A stretch of DNA of 64,000 nt from Cacajao melanocephalus (Eukaryota; Chordata; Mammalia; Primates; Pitheciidae). Positions 1 through 12,465 of the stretch are shown here, piece after piece. How positions within the stretch are numbered: the first letter of the stretch is position 1; each line of letters opens with the position of its first letter. Below the pieces are notes generated by a model, which was given only the letters and a program-made list of their open reading frames with translations, did no database searches and was not told the origin of the DNA. A program made the translations under genes and the position numbers. The DNA lies in contig CAUYLG010034763.1 in assembly GCA_963573385.1 (NCBI GenBank), positions 1-64,000 of the forward strand, in the 5' to 3' direction.

Positions 1-120
1 TTTGACTCACATTTCTATTGGCCAGAAGGTTTAAAATTGGGCATCTGGTGAGGAGCTTAAGCTGCTTCCATTCATGGTGGAAGGTGAAGGGGAGCCAGGG
101 TGTGCTGAGATCACATGGAT

Positions 121-157
121 AGAGAGGAAAAAAGAGAGAGAGAGAGAGAAAGAGAGT
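121..157. repeat. (AG)n purine-rich simple repeat
   Basis: A short run of GAGA repeats with an A-rich lead. A similar run occurs at 15356-15378. Both are probably polymorphic in length. Confidence 0.85.
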
Positions 158-389
158 CAAAATATTTAAGTCAGTGTTTTCAAATATTTAGGTTATAAGA
201 GTATATGCAAAAGATCCACAAGTACACTGTGAAGACTAAAAATAGGTCTGCCTTATTCCTCCATAACACATAAATCCTGCTGTGGTTAAGCAGGTATGAA
301 AGTCATCAGGGAACCCATGCTTCTATGTCGTGCATCTCCACAACTGATGTGTTTGAACTCTTTCTTCTGATTCATACATCTCATTTACT

Positions 390-1165
390 CAATCAGCACA
401 TAAAAAAAATAACTCAGCGCCATCAGCCATGCGCAAGTCAAAACCACAGTGAAATGCCATTTTACACTCACTAAGATGGCTATAATAAAAAAAAGGCAAT
501 AACAAATGTTGGCCAGGATGCGACAAAATCGAAACCCTCATACAGTACTGGTAGGATTGTAAAATGGCGCAGCTGCTGTGAAAACCAGTCTGGCAGTTCC
601 TCAAAATAAGGTTAAACATAGAGTTAGCATATAACCCAGAAATTCCACTGATAGGCTTATATATCCAAAAGAAGTAAAGATACATGTCCACATGTACATG
701 AATGCTCACAGCAGCATTATTCACAATAGCCAAAAACTGGAAACAGCCTAAATGTTCATCAACTGAGGTGTGGATAAATTAGAATATGATGTGTCCATAC
801 AATGTTATATATGACAATAAAAATAAATGACTTTAAAAAAATAAAAAAGAGAGTATCTATGGCAAAGAAGCCAGTCATAAAGAACCATATAGTATATAAT
901 TCCATTTTTATGATAGGAACAGAATAGGAAATCTGTAAAGAAAGAAAAGTAGAATAGTTATTGCCTAGAACTCATGAGCCTGGGGGAAATGGAGAATGAG
1001 TATGATAACTATTGGGTACAGGGTTTCTTTTGGGGTCGATGAAATGTCCTAAAATTGATTATGTTGATGGTTGCACAAGTCTGTGAATATAATACAAACC
1101 ATTGAATTGTACCCTTTAGATGGAAGGATTGTATGACATGTGAATTATATTTTGATAAAATTATT
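390..1165 (+). mobile_element. L1M-type LINE-1 3' end relic
   Basis: Text such as GCAGCATTATTCACAATAGC, the GGAAACAGCCTAAATG motif and the terminal ATGTGAATTATATTTTGATA follow the usual layout of an L1 ORF2 3' end and 3' UTR in the plus orientation. It is divergent and its reading frame is broken, so it is an old, inactive copy. Confidence 0.75.
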
Positions 1166-1529
1166 ATAAAAGAATAACAAGGAAAAACCCCTGAATATTC
1201 ATAGTCCAGATTAGCCAAATAGGACAATGAATCCATGGATCGAAAGAGAGAGAAGAAACATATTAATTCAGTATGTGGTAAAATTTACATTTCCAATCAG
1301 CAGAAAAGTCATGAAAAAAATTGTTTCATTGATTAGTTTAACACACTGTGACAGAAAAGTTGGCTGTTGATCTGCGAAAGAAGAATAAAGTTAGATACTA
1401 TGCTCACAGCATACATAAAAACAAATTCCAAATTAGCCTAAGATGTAAATGGGCAAAATAAGTTTTATAAAAATAATAAAAATAACCAAATAATCTTATA
1501 ACTTTGGCATGTAGGAGGTCTTTCTAAAC

Positions 1530-2340
1530 AAGAAGACCTAAATGTTCTAAAGGAAGTGGTAGACAATTGTGTTTACTTGAAAATTGAAACAATTTATGAT
1601 GAAAATGATATAAAGTGGAAAAATGAGAAATATATAAGAAATACATATTATGTATATTATAACAGAAAAATTTCTCAATGCACAAAATACAGAAGGAGTT
1701 CTTACAAGTCCAGAAGTAAAAAAAAAATCTATTTTATTATTGATTGTGCATATGGTTTTTAAGGGAAAAAGATATGAACAAGCAATTAACAGACAAAGAA
1801 ATTCATATGGCCAATAAACGCTTGAAAATATACTCATGGAAATCCAATATAAACAACATAATTCCTTTTTTATCTATGTGGTTAGCAAAAATTTTAAAAA
1901 TTGTAAACATCTAATGTTGGCGGGAAAAGACATTCACTCTCATACTATGTTGGTAGAAGATAAATTGGTATAGGCTTTTGGGATCAAAATTTGGCAGTGT
2001 CTATGTAATTTCATATTCATATGATCTTTGCAGTTCCAATGCAGGAAATCAACCTTAAAAAATACCTGCACAGGTGCACAAAAATTTAAGTAAAGATTAT
2101 TTATGGAAGCACTGTTCGAAATAGTAAGAAACTGGGAAAAACTTAAAAAATCTGTTACTGGGAGATTATCACCTGAACGGCAGTACATTCCTACCATGCA
2201 ATAGTATGCAATTGTTAAAATACTATACACTGACATAGAAAGCCCTCTGAGATCTATTCTTAAGGAATAAAAAACAAATCTCAAAATAATAAACATGGAA
2301 AGATCCCATTTATGTAAGACTTATATGTAAATATAGATGA
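1530..2340 (+). mobile_element. Old L1/HAL1-like 3' relic
   Basis: GTGCACAAAAATTTAAG, GGAAGCACTGTTCGAAATAG and AGATCCCATTTATGTAA follow the order found in older L1/HAL1 3' ends. Divergence is high and the upstream boundary is uncertain. The short ORFs here are not genes. Confidence 0.5.
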
Positions 2341-2344
2341 TGAT

Positions 2345-2997
2345 CCACAGATACCCTTACTATGGGGCATGTGATGAAAGAAGGAAGGTGCCTCTTACTC
2401 TACAGCTATTTAATTTTTTTCAATGAGTAGGTTTCTATGTATGATTTTATAAATCTTAATTGATGCTTAAAATGATAAAAGATATAGTTTAGATGAATTC
2501 TAAGTTCCTTTCCAGCTCTCCGCATCAATGACTCTGTAAGCGTCTGTAGCTACTCTCTCCATCTGCTTTCATCACTGCAGAGGCAGACAACAAGACCCTG
2601 GGAGACAGTCGAATTTTAGACTTGAAGTCGCATCCGATCTGCTAAAATGCACACGTGTTTAGCTCTCTTTCTTTAATCAATGACATGATAATATCACACT
2701 GAGCTTATCTTGGTGTCAAAAGCAAAATGTGGGTTTGATGGCATGAATCAGGAGATGGCGACAATGCAGTGCTTGAAGGCTGAAGAGAGTGCTGATTTAG
2801 ACTCTTCTTAGCTAAACTGACTGCAAAACCGAGCACACACAGGGACCTGCAAAGAGGAAAATGGGGGCAGAGGAGTGCAGAGTGCTCTGTGGTTTCCCCA
2901 CCTGTCCTGTGACCCTTTGCTGTTTAGAACAGGTGAGTTAGCAGAGAACACAGGGTGGCCATCAGAGTGTTTGCTGTATCTTAGGGAATGGATTCTG
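2345..2997. other. Intergenic stretch, nothing recognised
   Basis: No gene, repeat family or strong motif is recognised. The short ORFs on both strands lack splice or codon support. Confidence 0.5.
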
Positions 2998-2998
2998 G

Positions 2999-3081
2999 GC
3001 TGGGCGTGGTGGCTCACCCCTGTAATCCAAGCAATTTGGAGGCCAAGGAGGGTGAATCACCTGAGGTCGGGAGTTCAAGGA
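2999..3081 (+). mobile_element. Alu fragment (5' part of left monomer)
   Basis: It starts GCTGGGCGTGGTGGCTCACC and stops after GAGTTCAAGG, about 80 bp. The 3' part and the A-tail are missing. Near-identical 12-mers flank it (2987-2998 and 3082-3093). Confidence 0.85.
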
Positions 3082-3304
3082 AACGGACTCTGGAGAGCTG
3101 TACTCTGGTGAATAAACTGTGCTCAGTTATTTCAATTTATGGCTAAGCATGGTGGGATATCTGATTCCAGTTCGGGTTGTAGCTATCACATCACCAGAAA
3201 TTTAAGTAAGACTCAGAAAAACTGGGCCCAAAATGTACACAATCTTGGTTAGGAAATGTTGGTGTAAAACAAAAGAAAAACTCTCAAGCTATAATTTCCC
3301 ACAC

Positions 3305-3480
3305 CTTCCAGTAAAAAAATATATATGTATCATTTATATATAAGTAATACATATTATTTTAACGTCTTACATAATATGTATAAATTACTTACATATTCTT
3401 CTATTATATATATTTTGTATTATATAATATATAATTATATTTTGTATTATATATTTATATTATATAATTATATATATAAC
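3305..3480. repeat. AT-rich low-complexity tract
   Basis: Interspersed TATATA and TTATAT words with almost no G or C. It is likely to be slippage-prone. No gene. Confidence 0.85.
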
Positions 3481-3546
3481 AGTAATAGAATATAATTGTA
3501 GTTACAGCAACACAGAGAATAAAACTGGAACATGCAAGTTAGGAAT

Positions 3547-3860
3547 TGTGACTTTCCCCTTTCCCTTCCCTCTCCTCCTTCTCCTCTTTCTTCTCTTTCT
3601 TTCTGTCTCTGTCTTTCTCTCTGTCTCTCTCACATGCACATACCCCTCTTGCTACTTCTCAGGGACCAAATGTTATTTCCTTCACTTTCTCATGTTCACT
3701 CCTTCCTGCCTTCTTTCTATCCAGCAAGCCATCCATCTCTCTCTGTCTCTGTCTCTTTCTCTCTCAGCTGGCTTCCTTCTCATGTTCACTCCTTCCTGCC
3801 TTCTGTCTGTCCATCCATCCATCTCTCTCTCTGTGTCACTCAGCTGGCTTTCTTTGCTTT
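3547..3860. repeat. Polypyrimidine tract with a 90-bp internal direct repeat
   Basis: The plus strand is almost wholly C/T, made of CTTT, TCTC and CCAT words. The segment starting CATGTTCACTCCTTCCTGCC at 3691 recurs at 3781, a 90-bp period. The overlapping frames that look open are products of low complexity, not genes. Confidence 0.85.
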
Positions 3861-3874
3861 CAAAAGTCTAAAAT

Positions 3875-4525
3875 GGCTTTGACTTCAAATAGGCACCCTT
3901 ATCTGACAACCTCATCTTTCGAAATCTGAATTCTAAACTAGAAAGACAAATGTCCAGTGGTCTCAGACCAGCCCAGGAGTTGGTTTCCTAGTTCTGTTGG
4001 TCGCTCCTCATCTTAACAGCAAGAAAACCAGAAGACAGACAGCAGCAAGAGCTGCAGGCGGCTGAGCACAGATTCCAGGGGAAGGAGATGACAGTGGGAG
4101 GAATGGCCAGCATTCCAAAAGGGCTGGATTGCACAGAGGGGCAGCACCTCGAGAGTGGGAAGGGCAGTGGAACAATGCGGCCTCCTCCGCAAGAGTCGCA
4201 CCTATTACTCAGCCTCTGCTTCAGCGTTCCAGAGAGGAGCCTCCCTGCTGCAGTGAATCCCAGTGCTGGACAACTCTAAGCAGAGATGGTTCTGAACCCT
4301 GGCCCTCCTTGTCCACCAGCCTTTCATTCTAGGCGACACAGCCGTCAACTTTGGGAAGACTCTGCTGGAGGTGTGTTTCTGAAAATTTTATTTCCACAGA
4401 TAGTGTGAAATCAGCAAAGGAAAATGCTGCTCTGTCTAGAGAGCTCTTCCACTCTGTATTCTTACTCTGTGAGTCACTGGGTTGACAGCCGATTTCGTTG
4501 TTGAACTGCAGTTCCTTAACTTGCA
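3875..4525. other. Intergenic stretch, nothing recognised
   Basis: Unique-looking sequence of moderate GC. Several short overlapping ORFs on both strands have no homology I recognise. Confidence 0.45.
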
Positions 4526-4529
4526 CATT

Positions 4530-5760
4530 CATTTATTCAATAAAGATCTGTCTCATGTTTATAATATAATAAGTACCACACTCAACATTGGGCCTTCAGT
4601 GTGACCAAGAGGCACACTGTCTCTGTCCTCAGGGCCCTTGTGGCTTAATGCGATATCATAAAAATAGTCACACATGTGATTCTCACTGTGATGAAAGTGC
4701 TGTGAGACAAAATACAGGGAGCTGTGTGATTGTAGGAGACCAGCCTGGCCTGGGTGAGGCGGAATGTCTCTTCTTAGGAAGTGACATGGAAGCTGGAGGA
4801 CAGGAGCATGAGGAATCAGTCCGAGTGGGCAGTGAGGCGACATCACCAGGACAAGGAGCATCTGCAAGTCCGGGACACAGGAGGATGTCTGACCTGGCTG
4901 AGTAACAAAGACGATGTCAGCCTGGCTTGGGGTTTAGTGAGCAGTGGGGATTACAGAGGGCGACGAGGCTCTGACACAATCACAGCCTCAGAGCACAGCC
5001 TGAAGAACAAAGAAAAGACATTTAAAAATTTAAAGCAGGCCAGTGACACGATCATGTTTTTATTGAAAGATTACTGTGCTGGGTACAGTGGCTCACACCT
5101 GTAATTCCAACACTTTGGGAGGCCAAGGCGGAAGGATCGCTTGAGGCTAAGAGTTCAAGACCAGCCTGGGCAACATGGAGAACCCCCGTCTCTACCAAAC
5201 AAAACACAAAAAAACAATTAGCCAGGTATGGTGGTCCATACCTATAATCCCAGCTACTTGGGGAGGCTGAGGCAAGACAATCGCTTGAATCCAGGAGGTG
5301 GAGGTTGCAGTGAGCTGAGACAGTGCCACTGCACTCCAGCCTGGGCAAGAGAGTGAGCTCCTGTCTGAAAAAAATAAACATAAAAATAAAATCAATTACT
5401 CTGTCTGCTATATAAAGAGTAGGTCAAAGGAAAGGTGGAGTGAATGGGACGAAACCAGGTAGGAAGTACTGCCAAATTCCCAAAGACAGACGGTGGCAAT
5501 TTGGATTAGAGTGGGGAAGTTGGGCAGCAGATTTGGAAAGAAACTGACACACTTTAAGTATATTTCAGGCAGAATTAGAGGACTCTACGATGACACGGAA
5601 GGGAGTGTGAGAGGTGATTCTTTGCAAGACATATTTATTGAGATGGAGAGCCCTCATACTGGAGAAGAGTAGTGAGTCCAGTATGAGATCTCGTACGTAA
5701 GCTACTCAGAGACATCCAAATGGAGACATCAGGACTCCACAGGGGGAAAGTGCTGAAGGA
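4530..5760 (+). mobile_element. Probable L2-class LINE relic, split by an Alu
   Basis: The left part (ATTCATTTATTCAATAAA, TACAGGGAGCTGTG) and the right part (GGTGGCAATTTGGATTAGAG, ATTTATTGAGATGGAG) resemble very old dispersed repeat text. The Alu at 5077-5391 separates them. The family call is from recall and is tentative. Confidence 0.4.
5077..5391 (+). mobile_element. Alu element, full-length dimer
   Basis: GTACAGTGGCTCACACCTGT opens the left monomer, and GCACTCCAGCCTGGGCAA precedes an A-rich tail. GACCAGCCTGGGCAACATGG suggests an older (J-like) subfamily. The minus-strand ORFs over it are translated Alu. Confidence 0.92.
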
Positions 5761-5774
5761 CAACGTCTGGAGCA

Positions 5775-6107
5775 CAGTCACGTCTCACTTGACGACAGGA
5801 ATATATTCTGAGAGATGTGTATTAGGTGATTTTGTCACCGTGTGAGCATCATAGTGTTCTTGTACATGCCTACATGGTATAGCCTGCAATTCACCTAAGC
5901 TCTAAGGCACAGCCTATGGCTCTGAGGCTACACACCTTTGCAGCATGTGACTGTACCAAATACTGTAGCCAGTTGTAACACAATGGTAGGTATTTGTGAA
6001 TCTAAATGTTGGTAAGGTACAGTAAAAATATAGTATTGCAGTCTTACAGAACCATCATTGCTTATGTGGTGTGTCACTGGCCACAACGTTATGTGATACA
6101 CAACTGT
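5775..6107 (+). mobile_element. Non-autonomous DNA transposon (Tigger/MER type)
   Basis: It begins CAGTCACGTCTCACTTGACG, contains GCATGTGACTGTACCAAATA and GGTACAGTAAAAATATAGTA, and ends near GTGATACACAACTGT, whose complement resembles the start. This matches a common mariner-type internal-deletion element. I am unsure of the subfamily name. Confidence 0.65.
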
Positions 6108-6109
6108 CA

Positions 6110-9100
6110 TTCTAACGGGAATCCTCGGGGTAGCCATTATCTAATTGTTCAGGAGCAAGCTGTCTTCTGTCAAGACTTTCATAGTGAGTCTAGTTTTTTG
6201 CTCTTTTGTAACCAGGCAAATGTGATCATCAAAACGCAAATGATTGTTTTCTGAATAAAGCATCTTGCATAAATACGTTTATCTTTGGTGTTTATTGAAA
6301 TCGAGACAGTGCCACAACTCAGCCGTCATTTTTCACCGACACGACAATTTGATTATCCTTTCCTCCCTGCTCATCTCTTTACCTGCTGTCATCTCTCCAT
6401 GTGAGCAAGCTGATGGTGGGCTCTAGAGCCTTCTGAGGGAGTATGTGGTCGTTGTGTGATAGCTTCAGCAGGACACACTTACAATACGGGCCCAGTCTAG
6501 GAATCATGATGCATGCAAGCATTGCTCTGATAATAAATAGCAAGTGACACCTTCAAAAATGGTTGATGAGAAACCATCTGCTCAGAGCCGCAGTAAAGCA
6601 GAAGCCCAGGGCGAGGGCCGATCCTCAGAGCACGTGCCTGTTGGCTTAGGAGCCCAAAGCCCTTGGGGGCAGAGTAGAAAGGACAAAAACCGTACAGGAC
6701 AGAGGCAGGCATGAGTTCAAGCCTTCTCAATTCCAGATCCCTCACCTCGTACTCCTCAGCACCTCCTTCACTTCATCAAAGCCCACAAAAGCGCTTCCCT
6801 CTTTTCAGCAGCCGATCTTGAGGGTCTTAGAACGCCTTGGAGTTGGTTCAACATGCAGATTCCCACCTTTTCATCACCCCCAGGACACTCGGAGTCAGCC
6901 ACCTGGGGTGCGCTGGGGTGTTTGCATTCACAGTGACTGAAGGTGATTTGGATGCAGGTGATTCTCAGACGCTTGGTCTTGACTTGAGCATCTATTTTAC
7001 CCTTGTGTTTTGACTGAGTGCCAAGGTGTAGATGAGCTGTCAAACTCTCTCAGGCCCCTGCTCCCCTACGCCCCCATTTACCCCTTTTAATTCTGAAGGT
7101 CCCTGGCCTACAGAAACCTTTGATTCATCTTTATCCAAGCTCTGACCGGGCTCACTATGGGGCGAGCAGCTTCTCCAAATGGCCGCACATCTTTATTTGT
7201 GTGCACTGAGGCTGTTACAAATGAACCTAGAGCCATGGGGCATGGGGGCTGGGCCATAGACCAGCTTCACGGGGACAGTGGAACTCAGAAGGGGGCTCCC
7301 AAGGCCACCTGCTAGTAAGGATGGACATGGGGCAGAAGTGTGACTGCAGGTGGAGGCCAGGGGAGGAGGGCAGGAGGTAGGCTAAGGTGTCTCCCTCCCC
7401 CCACACTTTCTGCAGAATGACACCCTGTCCTTCAACGCTCCATGACTTTACCCAGCGGCTCCATTACTGCGCCCAGTGACGACAGCATTGACTCATCGCA
7501 GAGACAAAGTAGCTTCTGTTTTGAAGCTCCAGCGTGTGCGTCCGTGCTGCACAGCCGAGGGGAGGAGCTTTCCAGTCACCTGGAGAGAGCACATGCTGCC
7601 TCTGGCCGAGGGTTGACCTTGATGTCGTTGCTGGAAAACAAAAGGGCCTTCCGTGACGCAGGGGCCAGTGGAGCATGGTGGTCAGCTTCCGTTCTGGCTC
7701 TGGATTTCTAAGTCTTTTCATTGCTCTTCTCTGGAAAGAGTGACCATTCTGGGGACATCTGCATGTCTGAGGTTTTTCCTGCTAGTCAGATTGTCATTTG
7801 GAAATGTCAGCCGGAGCAGCTTCCAGGTGTGAGAGTCTGGTTCCCAGGCTGTCTTCTCCCTGGGTGCCTGGACATCTGCCTGTATCTCAGGCACACACAG
7901 CTCTGGACACACAGAGGAGTCAGCAGGAACCGGCTTCTGTGCATCACTCGGTTCCAAACCCCGATGTAGAGGAAAGGCCACATCCAGGCAGAGAGGACAG
8001 GGGCAGGCGGGCAGGCATGCAGACTAGTCCCCTCAAAGTGGTACTGGGCTGGTGAATGGACCAGTTGGCCACCGTCTGAAGTCTGGCACCCATCTTGCTG
8101 CTTCAGGGACCAGGAGCCCTTTGGATTGGGGATGTTGACGCGCCCTATTGAAACTCACTAGAAAATAAGAATGGTGGTTTCTTTAATTTTAGAATGAGAA
8201 ATTTAACTGTCACGTGGACCAGATGTTCACATCGGCCTGACTAACACTTTCCCTCCCTGTGGGCAAGCTATATGGGGAGCTAAATATGGAAACATCATTT
8301 GGTGGGAATAGAGCTAGAGAACAGAGAGTTATGTTTTAAGGGAACCCGGGAATTGTTTTACTTAGGGATGGTGAGACACACAGAAGTGGAAATGACTGTC
8401 ACGAAGGAAGAAGTTCATACTCACAAGTCCTTAGAAACAGGAGGCATGGCGCAGCACGCAGGGCCATGCGGGAAACTCCAGGGTCTGTCCTAAAGCAGAA
8501 GAGGAAGGAGGAAGGGTGAGTGGGGGCCTTTATTGTTTCCAGGGGAAGGAGAAGGTAAGACAAAGTAAACAGGCTTAGGATGGGCTAGTGCAAATCATTT
8601 CAGGACTCTGGGGCACAGGGGCTGTCCCTGGTTGTCTGGTACCTGGCCTTGGGATGATTAGAGGAGGGGATAGTGGCCCAGGGTGTGAGAGCCCCACAGA
8701 GGGGGTGGTTGGGAGTGTGGGCTCTGGATGGGTTGGTCTGTATTTGAAAGGCATGCTCATGGGTGAGTTGTTATCTATCCCCAGAAACTGACTAACCCTA
8801 AGAGGGGCAGTCCCTCCAGGGTCAGCAAGAACCGCAGATGTCAAAGCATCAAAAATACAGAATAAAAAGACACAAGGGATTCATACAATATATAATTTAT
8901 GTATTTATATGCACATCTGAAAGATTTGAATGTTAAAAGAGTAAATGAGTTCATTCCACAAACACTCATCAAATGCCAGCAGTGCGGCAGGCCCTGTGAA
9001 CAAGTTAGATATATTGTTCCTGATTTCTTGGCGCTCATAGTTTAGCATCAGTCACTGAAATCTCGGGAAGTCCCACCTTCAAAATAAGGATATACTTGAC

Positions 9101-10690
9101 AGGTGGATCCGACGCACTGTTGCCATGCAGAGCCCTTCCTGACGAGCACTGCCCGTGTTTGACTCTGTCTCTCCTTCCTCCAACTTTGCGTTATTCCTAT
9201 TCCACCCATTTCCGAAGGATATAGTCCTTACTTACATAGGTTGATGAAACTAATTAAGTCATAGACCACCCTCTCTGGCCTGGTATCCTTTCAGTTCTTT
9301 GAGTGGCTTTTCCTATCACAGTTCTGATAGGTCCTGCGCTGATTTCATGGTTTCAAGCACATTTTTACAAGAACTGTCCTCAGGCTGGTTTCACACATCC
9401 TGAGAAAGAAAAATTGGGAAACTGATTGCAATATATGATTTCTTAGTTGAAGCTGTCCCAGAATCACACCAATTCCCACTGTCCCAGGGAATAAATCCTC
9501 ATCACACTCCCCTAGTATGGCTTTCAGAAGGTACAAGAGAGAAAGACTGGAATCAAATCTCCACCTTCAGACACTGTGGATTCGGAGAACATCCGGAGGA
9601 GGCTGTGTGTCTTCAAGAACCTCTGGCAGACACATTTTTGTGTGCACAGCCCTGTTATCTAAAGAGAGGGCCAACGTTAGCACAGAGCGATATGTGGATT
9701 ACTTTAGCCTTTGTGAGCTCAAATATCCAGTTCTACAATGTGATTTTTAGGTATTTTGTAGCTCAAAACAGTTTTCACTAGGAACATGGTTATAAAAGTT
9801 GGGCTCCCAGGCAGTTTCCCCCAAAACGATTTTACTTTTCCAAGGAAATCCAAATTTGGAGATGAACATCTTAAGCAAGAGGTATGCAATTTCCTGAGCT
9901 GAAAATCCCAGTGCAGAACCAAGCAGCCAGGGGAGTGAGGCCATCAGCACAGAAACACCCAGGACCACATCAGGGAGGGCCCCTGTTCACATACACAGAA
10001 GGTGTCACCACGTGCCTCTATCTGAAACTGGATGTGTGATGATGTAAAAACGTGAAACATGGGTATCTTCCATGGGGTCAGCCCTACCACAAGGAGGTAA
10101 GTCTTGCTTTTAGCAGTTACCATCCATGTTCCCCATCAGCATCACGGTATTGTTTCCTGGGCCCTCCACTCCCTGCTAAATATCCGTTATCGTATCAGTT
10201 AGGATTGCATTTGGACTGGACAAGACAGCAAAGCTCAGATGAGTTTAAATAAGACTTCTTTCTCCATCATGTTAAAAAGCAATTATTGTGGCCAGAAGTG
10301 CAGAGCAACCATGGTTCCAGGAGGTCCACCAGCCCCCAGACTCCTTTTCTGTTCAGAGCATGCACCCCTCATTCCCATCTTCCAGGGAAGTCATCACAGC
10401 TCTGGCCATCAGCAGGGTTCCCTGGGCAGCAGGAGGGGTGGCAAGAACAAAGGTACCCTCTTCTCCCAGTCAACTCTTTCTATTTATGTCTCATTGGCCA
10501 CAACTAACAGCAAGAGAACTTTGGAGATAATCTTTCAGCTGGACACCTTGTCAACCAAGTCCAATCAGGACTCTGTCACTTAGGAAGAAGGAGAGAACAG
10601 TTGTTGATGTGGACAGCCAGCAGTCTCTGCCACAGGGAACAGGTGATTAAGATTTCTTATGTTAATGTCATTGGCCACAGCTGGGGTAAG
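6110..10690. other. Intergenic, mainly unique sequence
   Basis: No gene is supported. A probable L2/MIR-class fragment lies near 8940-9050 (TTCATTCCACAAACACTCATC). The stretch 6500-8060 has many short ORFs on both strands, which is expected from its GC content. No exon-like splice structure was found. Confidence 0.45.
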
Positions 10691-10699
10691 AGTAACAGC

Positions 10700-10915
10700 T
10701 GCCATTTATTGAGTGTTTACAATGCTTGTGCAGGGTCCAAAGCTAAGCATTTGAAATACATTCTCTATTAATTCTCATAGGGATTCTATGAATCAGGCAA
10801 TTATGATCCCAGTTCCGTGATGTGGAAACTGAGGCCCATAGTACACACCAGTAGATGGCAGAGCTGGGATGTGAATTCTGTGAATCCCACCCGCTCTGAG
10901 GCCTGCAAATGTCTG
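10700..10915 (-). mobile_element. MIR element
   Basis: TTATTGAGTGTTTACAATG, GTGGAAACTGAGGCCCATAG and GGCAGAGCTGGGATGTGAAT appear in the order of a reverse-oriented MIR. Ancient and diverged. Confidence 0.75.
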
Positions 10916-10919
10916 TAAC

Positions 10920-11910
10920 TGATGGCGGCAGCCGTGGTGTTTCCCAAGATTCGGGCCAGCCTGTGCAGGACAGGGGCTGTCCCGGCTCATGTCGGGAGAT
11001 GTGCGATCTTCCCATGGCTGAACTTTGCATCTCCTTGTTTCACCCTTGACTGGAGCTTGCCCTCCCGCTGGGGCAGGGCTGAGTGGAGAATCGGAATTTC
11101 TGCAATCCCCCTGCCACAGTTTTGCTCTCATGAGTTCACCCGGTGCCACCTTGTCAATCCTGTTTTCTTTCTGTGTCCGCCATTGGTGGCTCCAATTACA
11201 TTGTTCTAGTCCTGGGCAGAGAAAACGACACGAACAGCAGCACCTGACAAATGAGAAATGTTCTGCTCTGCTAGCAGAGGGCATGCATCAGAGCTGAAGA
11301 CGTGAACATGAAACGGAGCTGGGGTGGAGACCAGGAGGGGAGCACTTAGACGGGGGACGCCGCGTCCTTGGGGGATCCCGTGTCCTTGGCTGTAATGTCC
11401 ACACTTAGTGAGGGACTCCAAGGAGGTGACCTGGGTGCAATTATTACAACTATCCCTACCTTGCAGACAGGAGCCTCAGATCAAAGAGATGCAGTCACTT
11501 ACTCAAGACCATTCAAGTGAAAACATGGATGGGCTGGATTCTTTCTACCACTCCAGAGATCAGGAGCAAGATCCGGAGTGAGGATCAGAGTCCGGAGTGG
11601 GGTCATGGAGACTCAAACACATTAGTGCAGCAAAGTGGAAACCAACAGACGAGGTCAGTCCAAAGCAGGTTCCCGAGTTACTTTCCCTGTGTATTCTCCA
11701 GAACATCCAGCCCTGGCACAGGCACTTAGAATACAATGAATGTTGAGGAGTATTCTCTCACCACCATTTCTCTGTGACCCTTGGCTTCACTGAGCCTTCA
11801 CTGATCTTCATTGCCGAATGGAAAAGGAGTGAGTCAGCCGTCCTTTCCCCCGACAATGTTAACACAATGATCCTAAGAGACTCAATAGCTATGAGCCTGC
11901 TGGGAAATTA
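10920..11910. other. Intergenic stretch, nothing recognised
   Basis: Includes a 163-codon minus-strand ORF (10793-11284) that overlaps the MIR and has no recognised homology. I treat it as chance. Confidence 0.45.
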
Positions 11911-11914
11911 TACT

Positions 11915-12095
11915 CAATGAGCTCTTACAATTGGCCAGACATTTGAAATACAGTCTTATAATTTCATTCTCACCACAACACCATGAATTTTATGTGATTA
12001 TGTTAACTTTACCAACGAAAGGCCAGCAGCTCTGAAAGATTAAGCAATTTGTCTAAAGACACACAGCAGAATTGGACTCAAAATAGTTTTTACAC
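11915..12095 (-). mobile_element. MIR element
   Basis: GAGCTCTTACAATTGGCCAG through GACACACAGCAGAATTGGAC follows the reverse MIR layout. Highly diverged. Confidence 0.6.
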
Positions 12096-12271
12096 TAACG
12101 TCCATATATTTCTGTTTCCTCTTTCCCGCATAGCATTATAATTTTAGTTCATAACAAACCTTGACTGAGCATCTAGCATATTCTAAGCACCGTAGATACA
12201 ATGGTCAATAAGATACGATCCCTCCCCTTAAAATAAGATTGCTTATGGATTCATGCAAAGAAGAATAGCTT

Positions 12272-12465
12272 GGGCCTGGTGTGGTGACTCACATTTGTAA
12301 TCCAGCACCTTGGGATGCTGTGGAGGATTGCTTGAGTTCAGGAGTTCAAGGTTGCAGTGAGCTATGACGGTGCCACTGCACTTCAGCCTGGATGACAGAG
12401 TGAGACTCTGTTTTTTTTTTGTTTTTTTTTTTTTTGTTTTTTTGAGACCCTGTTCTTAAAAAAAA
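12272..12465 (+). mobile_element. Alu with internal deletion and T-rich interruption
   Basis: The left-arm start (GCCTGGTGTGGTGACTCAC) is joined to a right-arm end (GCCACTGCACTTCAGCCTGG). The usual GAGACTCTGTCTC terminus is interrupted by two T-runs (12411-12443) before GAGACCCTGTTCTT and the A-tail. Confidence 0.75.

Noticed and set aside
3532..3882. Overlapping plus ORFs rich in Ser/Leu/Pro
   Set aside because: Product of the pyrimidine-rich low-complexity tract in two frames.
5052..5395. Minus-strand ORFs with [17 protein letters not shown] text
   Set aside because: This is translated Alu in antisense, not a gene. The same applies to 14935-15207, 28626-28883 and 49306-49614.
10793..11284. 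163-codon minus-strand ORF
   Set aside because: Overlaps a MIR and competing frames on the other strand; no domain recognised.
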